A DNA stretch of 64,000 nt, taken from Maribacter_C sp047345145. Lineage in GTDB: Bacteria; Bacteroidota; Bacteroidia; Flavobacteriales; Flavobacteriaceae. The number at the start of each line of letters is the position of its first letter. Position 1 is the first letter of the stretch. Positions 33,281 to 43,173 of the stretch are shown here, in pieces. The translations under genes were made by a program, and so were the position numbers. The DNA is taken from contig NZ_JBLFER010000003.1 of the NCBI RefSeq assembly GCF_047345145.1, positions 333,150-397,149 of the forward strand. Reading direction: 5' to 3'. Below the pieces are notes generated by a model that ran no database searches, had not been told where the DNA came from, and saw only the letters and a list, made by a program, of their open reading frames with translations.

Positions 33281-34690
33281 TTAAAAATTACCAGGATTTT
33301 GTGTGATGTTAGGATTGTTGGTGGTCTCGTCATCCACAATTGGAAATATTACTTTATCGGCACCAGGAGCTGAAATAGCTCCACCATCTGGACGTAAGTT
33401 TAAATTATTTCTTAAGAGATCCATTCTTCGATGCCCTTCAAAACATAGTTCTTTTCTTCTTTCTGTAGAAATGATGGCCAAATCAACAGATGCTAGGTTG
33501 GCTAATCCTGCTCTTGCTCGCAAACGGTTGATATCGTTCAAAGGTGAGTCTCCGACCGAAGTGCCATTTCTGAAATTAGCTTCTGCTCGAATTAAATACA
33601 TTTCAGTAACACGCAAGACCATACCATCTGAAGCGTTATTTACCACATCAGGATATTTGGTCGTAAAGAAGGTATCATTACCCTGGGCATCAGAGGCGGC
33701 AACGGATAAAGTTGAAAACCGTAGATCGCCAGCTTCCGAGGCAAATGCATCTAATAGATCTTGGCTGAAAGGAGCATCACCTCTACCACCTGGTGCTGCG
33801 TTGTAAAAATTCACATAGACTTCATCTGAACCTGCAGCTTCTTGTGGACCATCAGTTGGTGTGTTTACCACAGAGAATATATTTTCAGCCGATTCAGGAC
33901 TGTCATCATAAAAATCATAAACAGGGGCTAATGAATATTCAGAAGAATTGATTACTTGGTCTGCAAAACTTGCAGCATCTGCCCATTGTTCACGATATAA
34001 GTAAAGACGTGCTAAAAGCGCTCTTGCAGCGCCAGCTTCAGCTCGTAAACCATTGCTTTCAGGAAGATTGGTAATAGCGTCTAACAAATCTTGCTCGACT
34101 AAAGCATGTACTTCGTTCACTGTAGAACGTTCCAATTGAAAGTCAGAAAGCACGCTTTCCGCCAAAAAAGGTTCTGTTACAAGCGGTACTCCTAAATTTG
34201 AACCATTAGAAAACTGATAAGGCTGCGCAAATATGTTTACCAATTGAAAGTATGTAAGTGCTCTGAGAAATTTTGCCTCTCCGATAAATTGGGCCTTCTC
34301 ATCATCAGATAGGTCAGGCAAGTCGACATTCGGTAAATTCACAATAATGTTATTGGCAGCACCTATGACTTCATACGAATCTAACCAGATATTATCAATT
34401 GTTGCATTGGTTGCCAAAGTTTCAAATTGATCTATTTCTTGAAGTGAAGGAAAACTTCCTACAAACTTCACATTATCAGACATGAAATCTGACATTAACT
34501 GTATATTTCCATTTAAATCACCACTCTGATTCTTACTGTAAATGCCCACTACGGCACCATTTATAGAACCACGTGTATTAAACACAGTAGCTGATTCAAC
34601 ACTGTCTTCCGGAACTACGTTCAGCTGATCTTCACATGAAAAGATCAAAAGAAGACCTAAAAGCGTTGTTATTTTTTGTAATTTTTTCAT
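33281..34690 (-). CDS. SusD/RagB-family nutrient-binding lipoprotein
   Basis: 469 residues. The signal ends LLIFSCEDQ with lipid Cys at about 19. RALTYFQLVNIFAQPYQF (around 143), ARALLARLYLYREQWADAA (around 223) and the C-terminal RRKELCFEGHRRMDLLRN are standard SusD features (TPR-like helices). It caps the SusC channel and captures the substrate at the cell surface. The gene follows susC by 10 bp. No glycosidase or peptidase lies nearby, so the substrate is unknown. Confidence 0.94.
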   Translation of the reverse strand: MKKLQKITTLLGLLLIFSCEDQLNVVPEDSVESATVFNTRGSINGAVVGIYSKNQSGDLNGNIQLMSDFMSDNVKFVGSFPSLQEIDQFETLATNATIDNIWLDSYEVIGAANNIIVNLPNVDLPDLSDDEKAQFIGEAKFLRALTYFQLVNIFAQPYQFSNGSNLGVPLVTEPFLAESVLSDFQLERSTVNEVHALVEQDLLDAITNLPESNGLRAEAGAARALLARLYLYREQWADAASFADQVINSSEYSLAPVYDFYDDSPESAENIFSVVNTPTDGPQEAAGSDEVYVNFYNAAPGGRGDAPFSQDLLDAFASEAGDLRFSTLSVAASDAQGNDTFFTTKYPDVVNNASDGMVLRVTEMYLIRAEANFRNGTSVGDSPLNDINRLRARAGLANLASVDLAIISTERRKELCFEGHRRMDLLRNNLNLRPDGGAISAPGADKVIFPIVDDETTNNPNITQNPGNF

Positions 34691-34700
34691 TGCTGTTTTT

Positions 34701-37700
34701 TTAAAAAGTTAATCGAGCTCCAAATGAGTATGACTTTGCCTGTGGAGCTGTAAAGAATGACTCTCCTTGAAACCTCGGGTCTATATCATCGGTCACCTCA
34801 GGATCTATTCCTTTTAATTCGTCTTTTTTAATGGTTAAAAGATTTGTGGCTGTGGCGTAGAAACGAATTCCACTAAAGATTCCACCTAATCTATCCAATA
34901 CCTTTTCAGGAATGTTATAGCCTAAAGTGACATTCTTTATTCTTAAGTAAGAAGCATCAAGTTGCTGTTGTGTTGAACGCTGGTTAAAAGTATTAAAAGT
35001 TGAACTTGTTGGGCTTGGTAAGAAAGCATTATCACCCGCTTGTTTCCAATAATTCAAATTTTGTCTTCTGATGTTTACGATACCACCAATAGCATCATTA
35101 CCATCTGCGAAACGTAATCCATCAATCACAACATCATTACCATAGGAATAGTTCATTAAAACTGAAAGGTCAAAATCTCTATAACTAATAGTGTTGGTCA
35201 TACCGCCAGAGAAATCAGGTAAAGGACTGCCTGTAACCACTCTATCTCCTGACCCAGGAGTATTTGTAATATTACCATCAGCATCCAACCACTCTGCATC
35301 ACCAGTTTGTGCATTAATGCCAACATAGCGAATTAGATAAAAATTATTTAGTGATTCGCCCTCGATTGCACGTTGTATAGCACCGTCTATAATTCTTCTT
35401 CCTTGGGGGTCGGTTGCTGCATCCTCATTTAAACGAATTACATTATTTTCAATGGTTGTCAGGTTGAAACTGGTTCTCCAAACAAAATTTTCTGAACGTA
35501 TATTTACGGTACTAAGATCGAACTCCCAACCCTTGTTTTCCATTTCTCCAATGTTTCTGCTAACCGATGCAAATCCTGTTTGGGGCGGAAGTATTTGATT
35601 CAGTAGTAAATCACTTGTGTTCTTTTTGAAATAGGATACATTGAGATTAACACGTCCTTTTAAAAAAGAAGATTTGATACCAATGTCTATCGTTTTACTT
35701 TCTTCCCATTTAAGATCGGCATTTGCAGGTTGATTTGGAATGATACCTGATTCTCCATTGTAATCGGCAATTCCCCCTGCGCTATATAATGCTAAGGAAG
35801 GAAAAGTACCCAAACGATCATTACCGACAGTTCCTATACTTCCTCTTATAGATAGGTAATCGAAGAAATTCAGATCTTGAATGAAAGGTTCTTCAGATAA
35901 AACCCAACCTGCGGCCGCTGACCAAAAATATCCAAAACGGTTATTGGCACCAAAACGAGAGGAGCCGTCACGTCTAATAGAGCCTTCTACCAGATATTTT
36001 CCTTTGTAATCATAGGTAAGCCTAGAAAACAAACCAAACAATCGCGTTGGATTCCGATCACCGTTTAGCACTGTAGCTGTGGAACCTGAACCTATATTTC
36101 GAAGATCATCGGTTAGGAAACCAGTAGCTGAAACGTTAGACCTAGTAGTTAAAGATTCTTCGTAGTTAAGCCCAAATAAGGCACTGAAATTGTGATTCTC
36201 TGCAAAAGTATCTCTAAAAGATATGGTTTGATTGGTCAACCATCTGTCATCGCCTACATATAATAATTGGCCAGAACCGCCTGGTGTGTTGAATTCTGCA
36301 TTTCTAATGGTTTCTTCAACGGTAAGTTTATCTACGCCAAATTCAGAGCGCCAGGTAAGCTTATCCCATAGATTGATTTCGGTAAAAGCATTTCCGATGA
36401 CTCTAAATGTTTTAAGTTCATCTGTATTCAGGGCGACTCGAGCGAAAATATTTGGAATGAAAGATCCAGACTGTGCAAAGTTACCCTCATCATCAAATGC
36501 TTTTACAACCGGACTTTGCAGAAATGCTGTAGTAAAGGGGGCATTGATGTTATTTTCTATGCCAACCCTGTTAAGACGATTGTTCGTAATACCTAGATTC
36601 ATGCCCGCTTTTAGCCAGTCATTTACCTCAGTCTCTAAATTGATTCTTGCACCGGCTCTTTGTTGGTCATTACCAATTACGAACCCCTGCGCATCTTGGT
36701 AGTCAAGACCTATAAAAAAGGTGGTTTTTTCTCCTCCTCCTCGTACACCAAGATTATAATTTTTAGATATACCCGTACGTTGAACACCGCCAAGCCAATC
36801 CGTTCCTCCTGAGCCAATGGCCCCTAAATTAAGATCTTCAGGTGATGTTGGAGTGCCGTTTTGTAGCGTGGCAACTTCAGATTTAAACTGTCGAAATTCA
36901 TCTGCAGTAAGAATATCCGGTACATCAGTAGATTCAGAAAATTGTGTGCTAACATCCAATGTTACAGAAGTTTTTGAGTTTTTCCTTCCTTTCTTTGTGG
37001 TAATGAGAATAACTCCGTTAGCTCCTCTAGATCCATATATTGAAGTAGCTCCCGCATCTTTTAATACGGTTAAAGAGGCAATATCATTTGGATTTACATA
37101 TGACAATGGATTAATTCCTGTATTACCACCTCGTGTAAGAGTATTAGACTCGTTATCCGTAATTGGAACACCATCAATCACGATTAATGGTTGGCTACCT
37201 GAGTTTATAGAGTTAACGCCGCGAACACGTATTACAGCGGCTGACCCTAATATACCAGAAGCATTGACAATTTGCGTTCCCGCGCTCTGACCTTGTAATA
37301 GTTGATCAGCCGATACTACTTGAAGATTCTCAATAGCTTCTTCCTTGATTAGCGCTACATTTTGTATAATTTTCTTTTCTAGTTGATTACCATAACCTAC
37401 TACTACAACCTCTTCTAGTGCTTGCGCATCTTCTTCCATTTGTATATTCATAGTATTCGAGGAGCCTACTTTACGCTCAATAGTTCTTTGCCCTATAAAT
37501 GAGAATATAAGGTCATCACCTTCACTTGCCTGAATGGCGTAGTTACCATCAAAATCAGATTGGGTTCCGTTTGTGGTACCCTTCACCAAAATGTTAACTC
37601 CTGGTAATGCAAGACCTGTTTGGTCCGTAATTGTACCCGAAATCGTTTTTTCTTGTGCATATGCCGTCGAGAGACATAAAAAGAGTAGCATACACAACCA

Positions 37701-37718
37701 ATTCCATTTTTTTTTCAT
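34701..37718 (-). CDS. SusC/RagA-family TonB-linked outer-membrane transporter
   Basis: 1005 residues. Signal peptide to residue ~21, a carboxypeptidase-like N-terminal domain (KTISGTITDQTGLALPGVNI), a TonB-box-like EVVVVGYGNQ stretch around 104, plug domain with IRVRGVNSINSGSQPLIVIDG and GSRGANGVILITTKKG, then a 22-strand barrel ending in FGARLTF. It imports oligomeric nutrients with energy from TonB. First gene of the susC-susD-unknown operon. A copy of the three-fold element lies ~230 bp upstream. Confidence 0.95.
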   Translation of the reverse strand: MKKKWNWLCMLLFLCLSTAYAQEKTISGTITDQTGLALPGVNILVKGTTNGTQSDFDGNYAIQASEGDDLIFSFIGQRTIERKVGSSNTMNIQMEEDAQALEEVVVVGYGNQLEKKIIQNVALIKEEAIENLQVVSADQLLQGQSAGTQIVNASGILGSAAVIRVRGVNSINSGSQPLIVIDGVPITDNESNTLTRGGNTGINPLSYVNPNDIASLTVLKDAGATSIYGSRGANGVILITTKKGRKNSKTSVTLDVSTQFSESTDVPDILTADEFRQFKSEVATLQNGTPTSPEDLNLGAIGSGGTDWLGGVQRTGISKNYNLGVRGGGEKTTFFIGLDYQDAQGFVIGNDQQRAGARINLETEVNDWLKAGMNLGITNNRLNRVGIENNINAPFTTAFLQSPVVKAFDDEGNFAQSGSFIPNIFARVALNTDELKTFRVIGNAFTEINLWDKLTWRSEFGVDKLTVEETIRNAEFNTPGGSGQLLYVGDDRWLTNQTISFRDTFAENHNFSALFGLNYEESLTTRSNVSATGFLTDDLRNIGSGSTATVLNGDRNPTRLFGLFSRLTYDYKGKYLVEGSIRRDGSSRFGANNRFGYFWSAAAGWVLSEEPFIQDLNFFDYLSIRGSIGTVGNDRLGTFPSLALYSAGGIADYNGESGIIPNQPANADLKWEESKTIDIGIKSSFLKGRVNLNVSYFKKNTSDLLLNQILPPQTGFASVSRNIGEMENKGWEFDLSTVNIRSENFVWRTSFNLTTIENNVIRLNEDAATDPQGRRIIDGAIQRAIEGESLNNFYLIRYVGINAQTGDAEWLDADGNITNTPGSGDRVVTGSPLPDFSGGMTNTISYRDFDLSVLMNYSYGNDVVIDGLRFADGNDAIGGIVNIRRQNLNYWKQAGDNAFLPSPTSSTFNTFNQRSTQQQLDASYLRIKNVTLGYNIPEKVLDRLGGIFSGIRFYATATNLLTIKKDELKGIDPEVTDDIDPRFQGESFFTAPQAKSYSFGARLTF

Positions 37719-37943
37719 ATTTCACGTTTTAATTTTAAGTTAGTTGACTAATGAAAATGAAAGGATTATCTGTTATGCCCCAGCTATCAGTTGAAACTAA
37801 AAAGTCAATTTTGCTGTGAACTCAAAATGATGTAAAGAGGAGATTTTGAGATTTTACTTGAAGTTTCTACTAAGACATGTTCCTCTTTAGGCACCTTATT
37901 TTTCATTAGTCAAGACCCAAAGAAACATGGTCTTAACATTTTT

Positions 37944-38002
37944 TTGGGAAAGCCCTATAAAATTTTCCTTTTCCGAAGAAAACTTACGTCTGATTTACGG
38001 TT
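37944..38002 (-). promoter_or_regulatory. Three-copy SusCD-locus element, copy C (upstream of susC)
   Basis: On the minus strand: CCGTAAATCAGACGTAAG (GTAA units 11 bp apart), TTCTTCGGAAAAGGAAA, then TATAGGGCTTTCCC. It aligns without gaps to copy B over about 57 bases. It lies 226-284 bp upstream of the susC start, a fitting place for an activator site; the regulator at 38379 is the obvious candidate. Confidence 0.65.
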
Positions 38003-38320
38003 TGTTTTGTTTAATTTATTTTCTAAATAGAATCAAGGGGAAAGAATAGCACTGGAATAGCAAAAGGATTGAGCAAAATATTTCGATTATGAATTCAGGA
38101 TTCATATATAAAAAAGCTGGAATTGAATTTGGAAATTGTAACGGTAAGAACGAAAAAGTAAGTACTAATAAAAGCAGCTCTGAGCGGTTTCTTTTGATGA
38201 CTAAATTCAAATAAACTACCCTAAAAATGAGAAAGAAGAATGATTTCTAGAAGTATAACCTTCAGAACTGCTCTTATAATTTGATTGATGAATGTTGAAG
38301 TTAGAGACTTCTAGGTTGTA

Positions 38321-38380
38321 ATTAGGAAAGTCTGATAAACATTTACTTTTCCGATGAAAATTTACAAGAGGTTTACAGTT
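38321..38380 (-). promoter_or_regulatory. Three-copy SusCD-locus element, copy B (end of the AraC-type gene)
   Basis: On the minus strand: CTGTAAACCTCTTGTAAAT (GTAAA units 11 bp apart), TTCATCGGAAAAGTAAATG and a final CTTTCCTAA. It starts at the stop codon of the AraC-type gene. Between copies B and C (38003-38320) there is a 64-codon minus frame at 38016-38210 that I do not accept as a gene. The gap 37719-37943 holds no other visible feature. Confidence 0.65.
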
Positions 38381-39671
38381 AAGCGCTAAATGAAGTTCTC
38401 TGATATTGACTAGGCGTTAGCTGAGTTTCTTTTTTAAAGGCTTTGTTAAAAGTAACTTTATTATTGTATCCAACTTCGTATGCGATATCTATAATATTGA
38501 GATTTTTTTGGATATCGTTGTTTAACATTGCCTTTGCTTCTTGAATTCTGTAGGAATTTATAAGTTCATGAAAACTCATATTAAAGTGCTCATTTATCAC
38601 CTGAGAAGTATTATGTCGTGTAGTATTTAGTTTTACTGAAAGTGCTTCTAAACAAATATTACTTTCCTTATAGATTTTTTCATTATCAAATAAATGAATT
38701 AGGTTTTCTTTCAATTCTAATGATAAACTCTTGGTAAGGCCAGATTTTTTGTATTTATAAAACAAATTGTTAAATGAGAAAGATCCATTAAAAACAGCTG
38801 GTTGTACATTCGCGCAATATCCAATATACATAACCATAGAGGCCATGCTTACTACTTGCATATGAAACAGAAACCCTGAAGTGATGTTATTACCTAACAT
38901 AAACCCATAGGCCACATAACAAAAAACATAGAGTATATGAATTAGATAAATGTTTTTTTGCCATGCTTTATTTTGCATATCTAGCGAAGTATTCTTTTTA
39001 GAATCCAGGTATAACCGTCTGATGTAATACCCGTATGTTAAGAGAGAAATTACTTTTAAAACAATTATGGCGACGTCTGAAAAACTTCTCCCGATACTCG
39101 CTCGTCCTAACATGATTTCTAATTTCTGATCCGCTGGCAGAATATACCCTGGAATGAGGTACATCACAAATATCAGGGTGGGTAAAAAATGCAATAAATC
39201 AAGTTTCTTGAACTTATACTGTGTGGTTATTCTCTTGAAATAAAAATAGAGTAAGGGACCATACAGAAATGAAAATCCGGTCGATATCCTATAGGTATGG
39301 GGAAACTGAAATTGATATTTTGTTATGCTAAGGAAAATATGAAGTATGAAAACTGAATGAATAAATATGAAACTACTTATCAAGATTTTTGCAACAGATT
39401 CCACTTTCTTATTAAAATGTAGAATTATGGCGATATAAAACCCGATGAGGGCTACATACAGATATATAAATGAAAGCATGCTAATTTCAGGGGAATAGTC
39501 GGCTAAATTAACAGAACTCATACTGGGAATAGGGTAATCAATCTTTGCCAATAAACTTTCATTAAAATGATATAGCATAAGACTAGCACCATCTCTAAAA
39601 TCCAAAGATTGACTAGAGTAGCCTGAGAAGCTTGTGAGTAAGAATGTGATTAAGATCCCTATTTGTCTCAT
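38379..39671 (-). CDS. Membrane-bound AraC-family transcriptional regulator
   Basis: 430 residues. A hydrophobic start (MRQIGILITFLLTSFSGYS) and then about seven to eight membrane helices between residues 67 and 285, followed by a cytoplasmic C-terminal AraC DNA-binding domain with two HTH units (LNTTRHNTSQVINEHFN, then IIDIAYEVGYNNKVTFNKAFKKE and TPSQYQ). Such proteins probably sense a ligand in the envelope. Same strand and directly upstream of the susC operon, so it likely controls it. A possible diverged copy of the locus element (CCGATAATAGTTTAC, 39758-39772) lies ~90 bp before its own start. Confidence 0.85.
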   Translation of the reverse strand: MRQIGILITFLLTSFSGYSSQSLDFRDGASLMLYHFNESLLAKIDYPIPSMSSVNLADYSPEISMLSFIYLYVALIGFYIAIILHFNKKVESVAKILISSFIFIHSVFILHIFLSITKYQFQFPHTYRISTGFSFLYGPLLYFYFKRITTQYKFKKLDLLHFLPTLIFVMYLIPGYILPADQKLEIMLGRASIGRSFSDVAIIVLKVISLLTYGYYIRRLYLDSKKNTSLDMQNKAWQKNIYLIHILYVFCYVAYGFMLGNNITSGFLFHMQVVSMASMVMYIGYCANVQPAVFNGSFSFNNLFYKYKKSGLTKSLSLELKENLIHLFDNEKIYKESNICLEALSVKLNTTRHNTSQVINEHFNMSFHELINSYRIQEAKAMLNNDIQKNLNIIDIAYEVGYNNKVTFNKAFKKETQLTPSQYQRTSFSA

Positions 39672-39890
39672 TTTTGATTGATGATTGAATTAGCTAGGTA
39701 TAAGTTAGTAATAAATGTATTTCTAGGGAGTATTAATGTTAAAAATAAAGTAAAGCCCGATAATAGTTTACCTTTGATAAAAGCCTTTTAAGTGAACGTT
39801 TAATCGCTGAAGTGTTGTAAAAATTAATATTTGAAAAGATGTTAAAGCTTTTAGATGGTGTATGGTGAATCTTAATAAATGCAATAAAAA

Positions 39891-39912
39891 AAACCGGTGC
39901 TCCCACCGGTTT
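39891..39912 (-). terminator. Rho-independent terminator of the DUF4197 gene
   Basis: AAACCGGTG (39891-39899) pairs with CACCGGTTT (39904-39912) around CTCC; on the minus strand eight T follow. The rest of the 384-bp gap 39672-40055 is AT-rich with the weak regulatory match noted in the AraC entry. Confidence 0.82.
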
Positions 39913-40055
39913 TAACTAACTAACTCAAAAAATTACTAACTCAAATTTGTAGAAAAAGCTTTTAAAAACTTTTTGAAATACGTTTCATTTTGTTCTCTAA
40001 AAATATAACGGACTAATGTCTGAAATAGTATAAAAGCAAAGTAAAAATTTTAACA

Positions 40056-40757
40056 TTAATCTTGAAGTACAAAAACCTTTCTTAAAAGATCTGTTGTTCT
40101 AGAGGAAACCTTGGTTCTGATCTGCTTTTCTTCAACGGCTATCATCTTATAAACTCCGTTCAATGCCTCTTGAGTTACGTAATCAGTTAAATCTGGATTC
40201 ACATTCTTGGTTAAAGGAATACTATTATATTTAGTGATAAGGTTATTCCAAATTTGGTCTGCTCCCACTTTTTCAAATGAATTTTTTATCACAGGGTTGA
40301 ACTTGGCATAAAGCGCAGTTTTTGTTGTGCTAGTAAGATACTGTGTTGCTGCATCATCTTTACCTAAAAGAATAGATCTGGCATCATTAAACGTAATGCC
40401 TTTTACTGCATTTATGAAAATAGGCGTGGCTTCACTAACAGCATCTTCTGCCGCACGGTTTAAAACTTTTAATCCTTCATCTGCCAACTTACTTAAACCA
40501 ACATCGCGTAACGTTTTATCTACTTTCTGTAACTCTTCAGGCAGTAAAATTTTCACAAGTTCATTTTCGAAAAACCCATCTTCTTGCGTTAATTTGGAAA
40601 CTTGCTTGTCAATTCCTAGATCTAAAGCTTCTCGGAGTCCTGCTGCAATATCTAGAGTTCCATTGCCCGTTCCTTGGGGTAGTTGATTGACAACTTGTTG
40701 CAGTTCACCACATGCTGTTAATTGAAAGACTATAAAAAACAAGAAAATCTTTTTCAT
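40056..40757 (-). CDS. DUF4197 lipoprotein
   Basis: 233 residues with lipobox QLTAC (Cys at 16). The sequence AAGLREALDLGIDKQVSKL, FNDARSILLGKDDAATQYL and the mostly helical layout fit DUF4197. The family is widespread in Gram-negative bacteria with unknown function, likely periplasmic. Single gene with its own terminator downstream. Confidence 0.88.
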   Translation of the reverse strand: MKKIFLFFIVFQLTACGELQQVVNQLPQGTGNGTLDIAAGLREALDLGIDKQVSKLTQEDGFFENELVKILLPEELQKVDKTLRDVGLSKLADEGLKVLNRAAEDAVSEATPIFINAVKGITFNDARSILLGKDDAATQYLTSTTKTALYAKFNPVIKNSFEKVGADQIWNNLITKYNSIPLTKNVNPDLTDYVTQEALNGVYKMIAVEEKQIRTKVSSRTTDLLRKVFVLQD

Positions 40758-40891
40758 CGTAGAAGTTTTAGTGTGTTAAAAACAAGTATTTCTAAAACGA
40801 AAAAGGGGTATATATAGTATTTTGAAAAGCAGTAAAAATCTTTGAGGTATTATTCGGAAGTTAAAAGCAATATTAAATCTCAAATAGTGAT

Positions 40892-41299
40892 CTAAAAATC
40901 ATCTGATGAATTCGGTAAAGTTCGAATCCATTTTTTAAATGATTTTCTAAAACTTTTGATTTCTTTTCGTAAAAGATTTAGATATTCTTTTTCCTTTACG
41001 CCGTCTTTTTCCAAGCCCGTACAATATGAGTTAATATTGCGAATCATTATATTGATAAATGTAGCGTTTTGAAGTCTTTCACTATATGATTTTGAGGACA
41101 AGGCCTGAGCCATATTTTTCGAAATTAAACGCGTATCAGTAAGAAGAGAATTTGCTATTATGTCACGTAAGCTATTAGATTGATATAGCTTCACAAGGTC
41201 TTTATTGAACGAAACATACGATACCAAATGCCGGCTAATCTCATAAAGAGATTCGGCTTTTTGATAAACCTTTACAGCGCCCAAATTTTCTGAAGACAT
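40892..41299 (-). CDS. Helical hypothetical protein, 135 aa
   Basis: All-helical, charged, no signal or membrane segment. The pattern AVKVYQKAESLYEISRHLV at the start and KEYLNLLRKEIKSFRKSFKKW at the end suggests a helical bundle; a distant relation to the four-helix-bundle (S23/avd-like) family is possible but the typical conserved residues are not evident. Divergent from the Lrp-type regulator. Function unknown. Confidence 0.6.
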   Translation of the reverse strand: MSSENLGAVKVYQKAESLYEISRHLVSYVSFNKDLVKLYQSNSLRDIIANSLLTDTRLISKNMAQALSSKSYSERLQNATFINIMIRNINSYCTGLEKDGVKEKEYLNLLRKEIKSFRKSFKKWIRTLPNSSDDF

Positions 41300-41419
41300 G
41301 TTTTCTTTGTAATAGCAATTATACCCTAAAGTTACGTCAGAAATAAAGTATTTTTCTTTAGAATCAATGGTAAAACTGTAATTTTGATTTCGAAACTAAA
41401 ATTTTAATCTATTTTACCT

Positions 41420-41872
41420 ATGAATATTAAGATTGATAATTTGAATTGGAAGATACTGGAATGTCTACAAGAAAATGCAAGGACTTCCTTCGCGGACATT
41501 GGCCGAAGAGTTGGTCTCACACCGCCTGCTGTAGCTGAACGGGTTAAGAAAATGGAAGACCTCGAAATCCTAGAAGGTTACATGGCTAAAGTTTCTCATG
41601 CCAAAACGGGGCATCAGTTAAAAGCCATTATTACACTTCGGGCTTTTATGGGTAAATTAAAGCCTTTTCTTACCATCGTAAAAAGCTTTGAGGAGGTTAT
41701 AAACTGTTATCGCATTACGGGTAATGAGAACATTGTGATGGAGGTGGTATTGAAAGATCAATTCCATTTAGAAAAATTTATTGATAAGCTTATTCAATAT
41801 GGAGAGACTCGAACACATATTATACTTTCGAATGTGGTTTCGAACGCACCTATTTTGAAGAGGGGTGGTTAA
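41420..41872 (+). CDS. Lrp/AsnC-family transcriptional regulator
   Basis: 150 residues. N-terminal HTH (LNWKILECLQENARTSFADIGRRVGLTPPAVAERVKKME) then an AsnC/RAM effector domain with CYRITGNENIVMEV. It senses amino acids and controls related genes. The next genes are a LuxR-type protein (64 bp away) and an alanine/glycine symporter, so it may regulate the symporter; this is inferred from position. Confidence 0.92.
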   Translation: MNIKIDNLNWKILECLQENARTSFADIGRRVGLTPPAVAERVKKMEDLEILEGYMAKVSHAKTGHQLKAIITLRAFMGKLKPFLTIVKSFEEVINCYRITGNENIVMEVVLKDQFHLEKFIDKLIQYGETRTHIILSNVVSNAPILKRGG

Positions 41873-41935
41873 GCATTGGTTACATAGTGTAAAGCGGGCA
41901 TTTTTGGTTAAATTTAAAATCAATAAAACTAAAGC

Positions 41936-43051
41936 ATGCAAGTTATTTTGGAATATGCAATTACAGCAATAGTCTGCTTGATTACAGCTACTGTTATTCA
42001 ACGCATTTACAAAAAGGAAAAAAACAATGTTGCCAAAGCCGACGAGGTGAAAGGCATCCTATGGTTCGGACTTGCCATTTTCACTTGGGGGTTTGGAGCT
42101 TTATTTAACTTGATTGCAGTTTCCTATTTAGAATGGTCTCCTTCAAACAAAATTCTCATCTATTTTGGTGTGCTGATTTCCCTATTGAACTCTCTTTTCA
42201 TACTGCTGTCCATACCATCCATCGAATACAAGGGTAAGCGAAGTATAATAATTCGTTTGGTGGAGCGCTTTTCCGAAAGGGAATTCATTTCTATTTATCT
42301 GGGAATTATGGGAATGCTCACTTTTGTGTTTTTTGCAGCCTCCTTCACCAATTCGGCCATAAGTAATTCCCTTATATGGTTAATCGACATTCCAATTTCA
42401 ATAGTAGTTGCTTTTGCCTTGTTAAATGCTTTAAATAAAGCTTTTAGTAATAGAAATATGCGTTTTATGGTTTTACCATGCCTAGCTCTTTTTATGCTTA
42501 TTTTGATTGCGGTTACCCATAGGATAGTTCCAGAAGAACGAATTCCTGATTTCGTTTCGAAAGAATCCTGGGTTACCCTTGGCACCGTTACTTCTATTTC
42601 ATTTAAATTCCTGTTTATTCTTTTATTTTCCATTTTATTGTACAGCTGGAAATTCTTGTCGGAAAAGGAGCAAAAGCAATCGCGTTTGGATGAAGTATTG
42701 ATTGAGAAAGCAAAATTAGAAAAAGAGAACTCTAAACTAAAAATTGCAAACACCAGCCATCTGGATACTATTGCAAGATTAACCACCGATTTGGAAACAC
42801 TTACCGAAACTACTAAAATTAACCTTTCAGAAAGGCAAAAGGAAGTCCTAGGAAATTTAGGGGTTCTAGGAAATGAAAAATCATATACCGAAATCGCTGA
42901 AGCAATGCATATAAGCGTAGACGGATTTCAAACGCATATTCATCAAATCAAAAAGGCCTTACATATCAGTGGTTTTGCCGGTAAGAATCAGCTTATTCAA
43001 TATGCACTTGAAAATGACATGTTGAAACATGCGACCCTCAAATCAAATTGA
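41936..43051 (+). CDS. Membrane protein with C-terminal LuxR-type HTH
   Basis: 371 residues. About seven hydrophobic segments lie between residues 1 and 240, then a coiled coil (EKAKLEKENSKLKIANTSH) and a LuxR HTH (LSERQKEVLGNL, SYTEIAEAMHISVDGFQTHIHQIKKAL). The HTH is degenerate against GerE but the order is right. It could be a one-component regulator anchored in the inner membrane. Target unknown; located between an Lrp-type gene and an alanine symporter. Confidence 0.82.
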   Translation: MQVILEYAITAIVCLITATVIQRIYKKEKNNVAKADEVKGILWFGLAIFTWGFGALFNLIAVSYLEWSPSNKILIYFGVLISLLNSLFILLSIPSIEYKGKRSIIIRLVERFSEREFISIYLGIMGMLTFVFFAASFTNSAISNSLIWLIDIPISIVVAFALLNALNKAFSNRNMRFMVLPCLALFMLILIAVTHRIVPEERIPDFVSKESWVTLGTVTSISFKFLFILLFSILLYSWKFLSEKEQKQSRLDEVLIEKAKLEKENSKLKIANTSHLDTIARLTTDLETLTETTKINLSERQKEVLGNLGVLGNEKSYTEIAEAMHISVDGFQTHIHQIKKALHISGFAGKNQLIQYALENDMLKHATLKSN

Positions 43052-43173
43052 CTTCACTTCATTCTTACTTGGTTAATGGGTATTTCACCAATTCCGCTCT
43101 GATTTTTAACCAGTGTTTAGCCTTGTAGATTTTTAGCTTAAAATACACCTTGCCATAAATCGATATAAAGTAA

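Noticed and set aside
36232..37290. Long plus-strand frames of 156 and 157 codons inside susC
   Set aside because: Antisense shadows of the SusC gene, with composition dictated by the opposite strand.
38016..38210. 64-codon minus-strand frame between susC and the AraC-type gene
   Set aside because: Low-complexity hydrophobic sequence with odd composition inside a region that aligns with non-coding DNA at 32.2 kb; no start signal or neighbour logic.
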